Source of the DNA: Alphaproteobacteria bacterium | Lineage (GTDB): Bacteria > Pseudomonadota > Alphaproteobacteria > Rickettsiales > JAIXRX01 | Direction: 5' to 3' | DNA: 12,275 nt | Assembly (NCBI GenBank): GCA_027485005.1 | Contig: JAIXRX010000002.1 | Location: forward strand, 1-12,275 | Part shown: one piece after another, positions 5,774 to 12,275 of the stretch | Position numbering within the stretch: the stretch's first letter is position 1 | Layout: each line of letters opens with the position of its first letter | Translations under genes and position numbers: made by a program | The notes under the pieces: generated by a model | Seen by the model: only the letters and a program-made list of their open reading frames with translations | Told to the model about the DNA's origin: nothing | The model's database searches: none

Positions 5774-7435
5774 TTACACGCGCAAAATCTGCACTTCAAT
5801 GATTGGCTTTTTACCTAGCTCATTGTTGCACATACGGCGCACTACCTGACGAACAGCTTCTTCTATGGTTTGGCGGCTATGATTGCGTTTAATATTCTCA
5901 ACAGCCTCAACAATCGCCTCACTCATAGCTTCCAAAATTTCGCTGTCTTCCTGCTTGTCCAAAGAACCAGGGGCAATAATTTGCGGGTCATCTGAAAGCG
6001 TCCAATCTTCATCCAATGCCAGTGCCACAATGACACAACCGTCATCACGCAGACGACGACGCGTCCTAATAATGGACGCATCTGCTGGCACAAGACAAAT
6101 ACCGTCTACGGCCATATATCCACTTGGCACATGCCCGACAATTCCTGGTTCATTCCCACTCAACTGAATCACCACACCATTTTGTGCTTCAATGGCTGTT
6201 TTCACGCCTAGCGATTTGGCCAATTTGCGATGTTCATGCAAATGGCGTTGTTCACCATGCACGGGAATCGCAATGCGTGGCTTGATGAGGGAATAAAGAT
6301 GCTTGAGCTCATCGCGTGCAGGGTGGCCAGACACGTGAATTTCTGCACCACGATCCGTTACCACTTCAATGCCAAGCTCGGTGAGTTTGTTTTGCACGTA
6401 ATGCACTTGGGTGTCGTTACCAGGAATACAACGCGCTGAATAAAGTACCGTGTCACCCGCCACAAGGCGCACTGCTGGGTGTTCACCCCGCACAATACGC
6501 GTGAGCGCTGCACGCTGTTCACCTTGACAGCCCGTGCAGATGATCACGGATTTATCACGCGGTTGATCCATGGCTTGGCGGTCAGTAAGGAATGGCAAGG
6601 CATCCTTCAGATAGCCCGCTTCTTTGGCCGCGTCTGTCACTCGCCAAAGGGATTTGCCGGCCAAGGCCACGCTGCGCCCAGCGGCTTGCGCCGCCATAAT
6701 AATGGATTCCACACGCGCCACATTGGACGCAAAGGTGGTGACAATCACACGGCCAGAGGCTTTTTTGATTTCTTTAATCAAATTTTCGCGCACCATAGCT
6801 TCGGAACCAGAAGTGCCTTCTACAAACACGTTGGTCGAATCGCAGACGACCGCCAAAATGCCAGCATTGCCAAGCTCGGCCATACGGCCTTCATTGCTCA
6901 CTGGACCAAGCAATGGCTCTGGGTCAAACTTCCAGTCACCGGTGTGGAACACCACGCCTTTGCTTGTATGCAGGGCAATGGCTTGCATTTCTGGAATCGA
7001 GTGGGTGAGCGCCACGCATTCCGCTTTGAAGGCACCGAGTTCAATGGTGCTGCCGGCGGCCACTTCACGAATATCTGCACGACCGCGCATGCCTTCATCC
7101 GCCATTTTACGTTTGAGCAAAGCGGCAGTGAAAGGGGTTGCGTAAATGGGGACGTTTAATTCGTCGAAATAATAAGGAATTCCACCAAAATGATCTTCAT
7201 GTGCGTGGGTAAGGACAATAGCTTTTAGCTTACCTTTAATCTCTTCCAGAAAAGAAATATCCGGTAACACCACTTGCACACCAGGCAAATGCTCGTTGGC
7301 AAAACCAATACCTAAATCGATCATAATCCATTCGTCATTCAGACCGTAAAGGTTCAGGTTCATCCCGATTTCGCGCGTGCCACCCAGTGGAACGAACAAC
7401 AGCTCGTCCTTGTATGCTTTTAAATTAAAGCTCAT
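5774..7435 (-). CDS. rnj: Ribonuclease J
   Basis: The 553-residue product has the full metallo-beta-lactamase/beta-CASP layout of RNase J, a zinc-dependent enzyme with 5'-to-3' exonuclease and endonuclease activity on cytoplasmic RNA. The zinc-binding HAHEDH lies at 77-82, with further ligands at His145 and Asp167 (HTGDW). The beta-CASP part shows DSTN (199-202), TGCQGE (301-306), HVSGH (367-371) and PVHGE (391-395). The C-terminal domain of about 100 residues is typical, and the length matches the family. The gene starts 21 nt after coaX, with GGAAAGAAG upstream of the ATG, as part of the nuo-birA-coaX-rnj series common in alphaproteobacteria. In this group RNase J acts alongside RNase E in mRNA decay and rRNA maturation. 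I see no defect in the key residues. Confidence 0.96.
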   Translation of the reverse strand: MSFNLKAYKDELLFVPLGGTREIGMNLNLYGLNDEWIMIDLGIGFANEHLPGVQVVLPDISFLEEIKGKLKAIVLTHAHEDHFGGIPYYFDELNVPIYATPFTAALLKRKMADEGMRGRADIREVAAGSTIELGAFKAECVALTHSIPEMQAIALHTSKGVVFHTGDWKFDPEPLLGPVSNEGRMAELGNAGILAVVCDSTNVFVEGTSGSEAMVRENLIKEIKKASGRVIVTTFASNVARVESIIMAAQAAGRSVALAGKSLWRVTDAAKEAGYLKDALPFLTDRQAMDQPRDKSVIICTGCQGEQRAALTRIVRGEHPAVRLVAGDTVLYSARCIPGNDTQVHYVQNKLTELGIEVVTDRGAEIHVSGHPARDELKHLYSLIKPRIAIPVHGEQRHLHEHRKLAKSLGVKTAIEAQNGVVIQLSGNEPGIVGHVPSGYMAVDGICLVPADASIIRTRRRLRDDGCVIVALALDEDWTLSDDPQIIAPGSLDKQEDSEILEAMSEAIVEAVENIKRNHSRQTIEEAVRQVVRRMCNNELGKKPIIEVQILRV

Positions 7436-7456
7436 ATTTTTCTTCTTTCCGTGTTG

Positions 7457-8224
7457 TTATTGGTTCAAATCAAAAATGGCCTTGAGGCCTCGTATCGTTA
7501 GGTCGCCTTCCACATGCTTAATCACAGGGGTGCCGCTAGCAAACAGCGGAGACAACCCACCTGTGGCAAGCACCAGTAGCGGCGCGCCAAATTCTTCTGT
7601 TAGGCGTTTTATCACACCTTCAATCAAACCGATATAGCCATAAAAAATGCCTGACTGCATGGCTTCAATCGTATTTTTGCCAATCACGCGCGCGGGGCGC
7701 GCCACATTAATGTTGGGCAATTTGGCCGTGGCGTTGTGCAACGCTTGCAAGGAAAGCTGAATGCCAGGCGCAATCGTGCCACCAATATAATTGCCGCCCT
7801 CGTCCACCACATCAAAGGTGGTTGCGGTGCCAAAATCAATCACCACCAATGGCTGCTTAAATTGTTGCCACGCGGCATAGGCATTCACCAAACGATCCGC
7901 ACCGACTTCGGCGGGGTTGTCCACCTTCACGCCCACGCCAAGATTCACGCCGTCTTCGCCGACCACCAGTGCAGTACAGCCAAAAAAGTCAGTAAAGAGT
8001 TTGCGTTGTTCAAATAATGCCTGCGGCACCACGGTCGCGATAATGCCTTGCGTAATGGATTCAAAGGTAATGCCCGCATGCTGCATCATGGCTTGTAGCC
8101 AGACCATATACTCGTCAGAAGTGCGGTGGTGGCTGGTGGCAATGCGCCATTGCGCTTTTAGGCTATTGCCATCAAACACCGCAAAAACGGTGTTGGTATT
8201 GCCTGTATCCACCGCAAGCAGCAT
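7457..8224 (-). CDS. coaX: Type III pantothenate kinase
   Basis: This 255-residue cytoplasmic enzyme phosphorylates pantothenate with ATP, the first step of coenzyme A synthesis from vitamin B5. It has the ASKHA-fold signature of CoaX: DTGNTNT at 6-12 (phosphate-binding loop, Asp6), GADR at 108-111 with the probable catalytic Asp110, DFGTATTFD at 130-138 and GGTIAPG at 148-154. The length is normal for the family. Type III kinases are insensitive to CoA feedback and depend on a monovalent cation (family knowledge). The ATG lies 2 nt after the birA stop, with GGGAG 7 nt upstream inside the end of birA, so translation is probably coupled. rnj follows 21 nt downstream. Confidence 0.96.
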   Translation of the reverse strand: MLLAVDTGNTNTVFAVFDGNSLKAQWRIATSHHRTSDEYMVWLQAMMQHAGITFESITQGIIATVVPQALFEQRKLFTDFFGCTALVVGEDGVNLGVGVKVDNPAEVGADRLVNAYAAWQQFKQPLVVIDFGTATTFDVVDEGGNYIGGTIAPGIQLSLQALHNATAKLPNINVARPARVIGKNTIEAMQSGIFYGYIGLIEGVIKRLTEEFGAPLLVLATGGLSPLFASGTPVIKHVEGDLTIRGLKAIFDLNQ

Positions 8225-8226
8225 CG

Positions 8227-9030
8227 CTATGCTCCCTCTTTCGGTGGAGCAAAAAACACATCCCCCGCGCTGAGCGAACGAATGCTGCCGTCTTGCAGCA
8301 CCAGCTGGCAGTGGCCTTGGGCGTCCACGCCGTCAAAAATACCAATCAAGGTTTCATTCGGCAGGCGCGCGCTAATCGGTTGGCCAATGCCATAGGATGC
8401 TTCCAGCCATTCTTTACGAATGGACGCAAAGCCCTTATTGACCCAGCGGTCATAGGCTTCGATGAAATGATGGATGAGGCGTGACAACACAATTTTCGCA
8501 CTCACAATTTCCACGCCCTCGCCTTGCAAATAAGTCGCAGGAAGTTCCGTACCCGTGGGCGCGCTTTCCACGTTAATGCCAATGCCTATCGCTACCCATG
8601 ATTTTGGTTGCGTGCCGCCTGCTGGCAGCGTGATGAAAGATTCCAGCAAAATACCGCCCAGTTTTTTGCCGTTAAACAGCAAATCGTTTGGCCATTTTAG
8701 CGCCAAGCCTTCGGGGTTTGGCAAAAGCGGCTTCACCGATTCGAGTGCGGCGAGTGCCGCCACAAAGGAAAGCTGCGGCCACTGCGCTTGTGGCGCTTCA
8801 GGGGATAGCAACAATGTCACAAATAAATTGCCTTCCTGCGACACCCATTGACGGCCCGAACGCCCGCGCCCTGCGCTTTGTTTTTTTGCCCAGATGACCG
8901 CACCATGCCCGCCACCTGCCGCCGCCAAACGCTTGGCTTCTTCGTTGGTGCTATCCACTGATTCATACGAAAGCAGATGATAACTTTCCAGCAAATGGGT
9001 TTGGGCGGGTTTGGTGCGTTTCGTGCTCAT
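8227..9030 (-). CDS. birA: Biotin--protein ligase (class I, no DNA-binding domain)
   Basis: The 267-residue product activates biotin as biotinyl-AMP and attaches it to a lysine of carboxylase carrier proteins such as AccB. Seen in the sequence are the early SVDSTNEEAKR (24-34), the biotinyl-AMP loop GRGRSGR (54-60), KWPNDLLFNGKKLGGIL (112-128) and GIGINV (149-154), followed by the small C-terminal domain with DGSIRSLSAGDV (247-258). There is no N-terminal winged helix, so unlike the E. coli protein it should not repress biotin genes. Its ATG lies 3 nt beyond the nuoN stop and has no clear ribosome-binding site, which points to translational coupling with nuoN. coaX follows after 2 nt. The placement after complex I genes is a conserved alphaproteobacterial arrangement and does not imply a respiratory role. 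Confidence 0.95.
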   Translation of the reverse strand: MSTKRTKPAQTHLLESYHLLSYESVDSTNEEAKRLAAAGGGHGAVIWAKKQSAGRGRSGRQWVSQEGNLFVTLLLSPEAPQAQWPQLSFVAALAALESVKPLLPNPEGLALKWPNDLLFNGKKLGGILLESFITLPAGGTQPKSWVAIGIGINVESAPTGTELPATYLQGEGVEIVSAKIVLSRLIHHFIEAYDRWVNKGFASIRKEWLEASYGIGQPISARLPNETLIGIFDGVDAQGHCQLVLQDGSIRSLSAGDVFFAPPKEGA

Positions 9031-9033
9031 AGG

Positions 9034-10539
9034 TTATTGCACCACCGCCGCGGCTGCCGCCTGCGCCCATGCCACCAATGGCGACGGATAAAGGAAATAG
9101 CCGCAAGTAATGATACCAGAAACCAAAAGCACCAGCTTAAGCGCGAGTGATGAACAATCACAGCATGCTGCTTTGTCGCACACCGTGGCGCAAGACTCAG
9201 CGGGTGCGTCAAAATACATCACCTTCACCACTTTGAGGTAGTAGTAGCAGGCGACCACACTGGCCAGAACCCCAAGCACCGACATATAAATAAAGCCTGC
9301 TTGCATGGCCGAAAGGAACACATACATTTTCCCATAAAACCCTGCGAGCGGCGGAATACCCGCCATCGAGAATAAAAATGCAGCGAACAACCCCGCAAGC
9401 CATGGGCATTTTTGGGAAAGCCCTGCCACGTCGGAAAGCTCTTCCACGGATTTTTCAGGCGTTGAAAGTTTGAGCAACACCGCAAACGCCCCTGCCCCTG
9501 TGGCAGCATATAAAGCGAGATACACGACCAAGCCTTTGAGCGCCGCTTCATTGCCAACAGCAAGCGCCAACAACACATACCCCACATGGCCAATGGAGCT
9601 GTAAGCAAGCAGGCGCTTAAGGTTAGTTTGCGTAATCGCGCCCCATGCCCCAATCAGCATCGAACCCGCGGATACTGCCAGCATAATTGGCTCCCATTGC
9701 CAATGTAATGGGCCAAAAGCGTCCGTTAAAACACGGGCAAACAAGGCAAGCCCAGCCACTTTTGGCGCGGTGGCAAAAAATGCGGTAATCGCAGTGGGTG
9801 AACCGTGATAAACATCCGGCGTCCACATATGGAATGGCACTGCAGAGACTTTAAAGCACAAGCCCACCAGCACCAATACCATGCCGAACGCCACGCCCAG
9901 ATATTGCGCGGTGAAGGCCGATGGCAAGGTGAGTTGATTCGCCGCAAAGAGCTGCGCCATGCCCGCAAAATTAGTGGTGCCAGTATAGCCATAAAGCAAT
10001 GAAATGCCGAACAACAGCAAACCAGAAGCGAGCGAACCAAGCACGAAGTATTTCACGCCTGCTTCCGAAGAAATCAAAGAATCACGCTGGAAAGCCGCGA
10101 GCACATACAGCGCCAAGCTTGAAAGTTCGAGCGCAACATAGAGCGCCAAAAAGTCATTCGCCGAAGTCATGAGCATAAGGCCGATGGTGGAAAACAACAC
10201 CAGCACAGGATATTCAAACGCTTTGCCTGCCGCCCCTTTGAGCAACCAGCCACGCCCAGAAAGCAAAGCCAACGCCGCCGCCAATAACACCAAGACTTTC
10301 ATCGCTTGGGAGAAGCCATCCACCAAAACCATTTTGTTGAACAACATGCCGTGCGGCAAATTCGGGCAAAGCAGAATGCCCACCGCCACGCCCACCAGCA
10401 ACAACACGGACAGCGCATGCACCACGCCCGCCCCACGATTGCCAGCAAACACGCCAATCATCAGCAGCGAAAGCGCGCCCAGCACCATGGCCAATTCTGG
10501 CGCAAGTGGCATTAATTGGATCCAAGCAAATGTATTCAT
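9034..10539 (-). CDS. nuoN: NADH-quinone oxidoreductase subunit N
   Basis: This 501-residue, multi-spanning antiporter-like subunit of respiratory complex I helps pump protons across the inner membrane. Family residues are visible: Glu138 (ALELS), Lys230 in FKVSAVPFHMWTPDVYHGSP (229-248) and Lys260 in the following helix, then the KRLLAYSSIGHVGY region (308-321) and GIPPLAGFYGK (394-404). The start is set by a strong AGGAGG 8 nt upstream, inside nuoM. Oddities: the loop before the last membrane helix carries five cysteines in 13 residues (450-462, CATVCDKAACCDC), which I do not recall as a family feature, and the C-terminus ends in an alanine run. birA begins 3 nt downstream. Confidence 0.97.
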   Translation of the reverse strand: MNTFAWIQLMPLAPELAMVLGALSLLMIGVFAGNRGAGVVHALSVLLLVGVAVGILLCPNLPHGMLFNKMVLVDGFSQAMKVLVLLAAALALLSGRGWLLKGAAGKAFEYPVLVLFSTIGLMLMTSANDFLALYVALELSSLALYVLAAFQRDSLISSEAGVKYFVLGSLASGLLLFGISLLYGYTGTTNFAGMAQLFAANQLTLPSAFTAQYLGVAFGMVLVLVGLCFKVSAVPFHMWTPDVYHGSPTAITAFFATAPKVAGLALFARVLTDAFGPLHWQWEPIMLAVSAGSMLIGAWGAITQTNLKRLLAYSSIGHVGYVLLALAVGNEAALKGLVVYLALYAATGAGAFAVLLKLSTPEKSVEELSDVAGLSQKCPWLAGLFAAFLFSMAGIPPLAGFYGKMYVFLSAMQAGFIYMSVLGVLASVVACYYYLKVVKVMYFDAPAESCATVCDKAACCDCSSLALKLVLLVSGIITCGYFLYPSPLVAWAQAAAAAVVQ

Positions 10540-12246
10540 CTATTTACCCTCCTGCTTTTTAGCAGCTTTTTTCTGAGGTTTTTCTAAGTCGGTGGTTTTG
10601 GCACAATCAATAGCGGTTACCGCATCTTCACTACTTGATTCCTCCACATCCGTCGTCGTGGTGGAATTGGGTGAAGCGTCCGTAACCTTCATGTCCTTTT
10701 CGGTGGTCGTTTCGCAATCCGTTGCAGCAGGTGCTTGCGCATGAGAGGCCACTTGGCCAATCAGTTTTTCAACGGATGCATGCATGCCATCAAAGTAAGT
10801 TTTAGGATAAATACCCATCAACAATACCAACGCTAAGAGTGGCAGGAAGATGATGATTTCACGGCGTGACACATCGGCCAAACTACGAATTTTCTCATTC
10901 GTGAGTTCACCAAACACCACGCGGCGATAGAGCCAAAGCGCATAGGCAGCACCCAACACCAAGCCCGAACCAAGCAGCAACGCCACCCATGTATAGGCTT
11001 GATACACGCCCGCCAGCACCAAGAATTCCCCCACGAAACCGCTGGTGCCCGGCAAACCTACCGAGGCCATGGTGAAGAACATGAAGAGTGCAGCATAACG
11101 CGGCATGACTTGCACCACACCACCATATTGCGAAATTTCACGCGTATGCAAACGGTCATAGACCACACCCACACAAAGAAACAACGCGCCCGACACCAAA
11201 CCGTGGCTGATCATTTGAATAATCGCACCTTCGATGCCTTGCGGGTTAAACGCAAAGATACCTGCGGTGACAAAGCCCATATGCGCGACTGACGAATAAG
11301 CAATCAGCTTTTTCATGTCCGTCTGCACCAGCGCGATGAGCGAGGTGTACACCACCGCAATAATGCTCAGGCCAAAAATCACCGGCGCAAGCGCGATGGA
11401 TGCGTCTGGCAAAAGCGGCAGTGAAAGTCGCAAGAAACCATAGGCACCCATTTTGAGGAGAATCCCCGCCAGAATCACTGAACCAGCCGTTGGCGCTTGC
11501 ACGTGCGCGTCTGGTAGCCACGTATGCACTGGCCACATCGGCACTTTCACTGCAAAGGATGCGAGCATACCAAACCACAACCACATTTGAATGTTACCCG
11601 CCAAGGTTGGCGCGTCTTCCATCAATTGCGGGATGCTGGTGGTGCCGAAAGTGAAGTAAAGATACAGCACAACGAGCAGGAAAAAGACAGACCCAGCGAG
11701 GGTATAGAGGAAAAATTTATACGCCGCATAGACGCGATTCGCACCACCCCACACGCCGATGATGAGGAACATCGGGATCAACATACCTTCAAAGAACAAA
11801 TAGAACAACATGAGGTCGAGCGCACAGAACACGCCAATCACCATGGCTTCAAGCAACAAGAACGCCACCATGAATTCGCGCACGCGCTTGGTCACCGATT
11901 CCCAGCTGCATAGCACGCAAAGCGGCATGAGCAAGGTGGTGAGCAACACCATGAAGAGCGAAATGCCGTCCACGCCCATATGGTAGGAAATGCCAGCGCC
12001 TTCAAACCATGGTGCGAGCTCGACGAACTGGAACTCGGCAGAGCTATTGTCAAACCCTTGCCACATCACTAGGCTGAGCACGAACGTGATGAGCGTGGTG
12101 GTGAGCGCCACACGGCGCGCATGCGGTGCCAGCGCGTCCCCTTTGGCAGGCGAAATCATCAACAAGCCAGCGCCAACCAGCGGCGTGACCATCAGAATCG
12201 TGAGGATATGTTGCATTAAGTAAGTCATGATATGTTCCATAGTCAT
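10540..12246 (-). CDS. nuoM: NADH-quinone oxidoreductase subunit M with extended C-terminal tail
   Basis: This inner-membrane, antiporter-like proton-pumping subunit of complex I is 568 residues here, longer than the usual length of about 500. Expected residues are present: Glu153 (FFEGMLIPM), Lys234 in VKVPMWPVHTWLPDAHVQAP (233-252), Lys265, the AYSSVAHMGF stretch (316-325), His348, and LPGTSGFVGEF (398-408). The membrane part ends near residue 500. Residues about 505-568 form an added hydrophilic tail rich in Thr, Ser, Asp and Glu, ending in a lysine cluster, with two similar segments around Cys511 and Cys548. Start choice: the first ATG (12246) is 4 nt after the nuoL stop with AGGAGG 14 nt upstream; ATG at residue 7 (12228), with GGAA 6 nt upstream, is an alternative. 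nuoN starts at the very next base after the TAG stop. Confidence 0.97.
   Translation of the reverse strand: MTMEHIMTYLMQHILTILMVTPLVGAGLLMISPAKGDALAPHARRVALTTTLITFVLSLVMWQGFDNSSAEFQFVELAPWFEGAGISYHMGVDGISLFMVLLTTLLMPLCVLCSWESVTKRVREFMVAFLLLEAMVIGVFCALDLMLFYLFFEGMLIPMFLIIGVWGGANRVYAAYKFFLYTLAGSVFFLLVVLYLYFTFGTTSIPQLMEDAPTLAGNIQMWLWFGMLASFAVKVPMWPVHTWLPDAHVQAPTAGSVILAGILLKMGAYGFLRLSLPLLPDASIALAPVIFGLSIIAVVYTSLIALVQTDMKKLIAYSSVAHMGFVTAGIFAFNPQGIEGAIIQMISHGLVSGALFLCVGVVYDRLHTREISQYGGVVQVMPRYAALFMFFTMASVGLPGTSGFVGEFLVLAGVYQAYTWVALLLGSGLVLGAAYALWLYRRVVFGELTNEKIRSLADVSRREIIIFLPLLALVLLMGIYPKTYFDGMHASVEKLIGQVASHAQAPAATDCETTTEKDMKVTDASPNSTTTTDVEESSSEDAVTAIDCAKTTDLEKPQKKAAKKQEGK
10548..10553 (-). promoter_or_regulatory. 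Ribosome-binding site of nuoN inside nuoM
   Basis: AGGAGG reads leftward at 10553-10548, 8 nt before the nuoN ATG (10539-10537). It is a full anti-16S match and lies inside the last codons of nuoM. It fixes the nuoN start and makes termination on nuoM and initiation on nuoN adjacent events. Confidence 0.8.
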
Positions 12247-12250
12247 CCGC

Positions 12251-12275
12251 CTAGAGGGCGCCTCCTGTGATGAAA
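12251..12275 (-). CDS. nuoL: NADH-quinone oxidoreductase subunit L, last codons (partial)
   Basis: Only the last seven residues are inside the window (FITGGAL followed by TAG at 12253-12251). They are hydrophobic, as expected at the end of a membrane helix. The stop falls 4 nt before the nuoM ATG, and the frame contains the AGGAGG (12266-12261) that probably serves nuoM. The identity rests mainly on the near-universal nuoL-nuoM-nuoN order. Another frame through the same bases stops at TGA within the nuoM start and is less likely. Confidence 0.5.

Noticed and set aside
6479..7159. 226-codon open frame opposite rnj
   Set aside because: It is fully antisense to the conserved RNase J core and rich in His, Phe and Thr, as expected from reverse-complemented codons. 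No ribosome-binding site or family pattern supports it.
10999..11913. Plus-strand frames opposite nuoM (97 and 129 codons)
   Set aside because: They are His/Glu/Arg-rich antisense shadows of the conserved membrane-protein codons, with no independent support.

Overview
The window looks like an alphaproteobacterial chromosome. The right three quarters carries a run of minus-strand genes in an order common in that class: end of nuoL, nuoM, nuoN, birA (ligase-only form), coaX and rnj (RNase J). RNase J together with complex I and type III pantothenate kinase fits an alphaproteobacterium. The genus cannot be named from this sequence. The left quarter is visibly richer in A+T and looks more accessory.

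Layout, left to right. Positions 1-200 hold the start of an unidentified leftward gene or transcript. It has a near-consensus sigma-70 promoter (81-109), an inverted repeat that contains a perfect DnaA-box match (115-133), and the terminator (159-196) of the next gene. Positions 202-522 encode a small minus-strand lipoprotein. The divergent intergenic region 523-760 contains a terminator-like hairpin directly before the lipoprotein start and a nested pair of palindromes. Positions 761-1432 encode a glycine-zipper membrane protein of unknown function. A strong stem-loop at 1465-1499 is followed by a two-gene phage-tail-like unit: a DUF2793/tail-fibre-type protein (1584-2900) and a 52-residue companion (2909-3067). 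The companion overlaps tail-to-tail, by 11 bp, a large minus-strand hybrid histidine kinase (3057-5747).

From 12275 down to 3057 everything reads leftward. nuoL, nuoM, nuoN, birA and coaX are separated by 0-4 nt, and rnj follows 21 nt later, so these genes are probably one transcription unit. The unit links respiratory complex I subunits to biotin attachment, CoA synthesis and RNA turnover. The hybrid kinase follows rnj by 26-41 nt. Its candidate start codons lie inside a perfect-arm hairpin, which suggests separate translational or processing control.

Most of the right side is conserved housekeeping. The items most worth a second look are the kinase start hairpin, a five-cysteine cluster in NuoN, a low-complexity C-terminal tail on NuoM, the orphan tail-fibre pair, and the regulatory architecture at the left edge. 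I found no tRNA, rRNA, CRISPR array or insertion sequence, and no clear evidence of a complete novel defence or mobile system.
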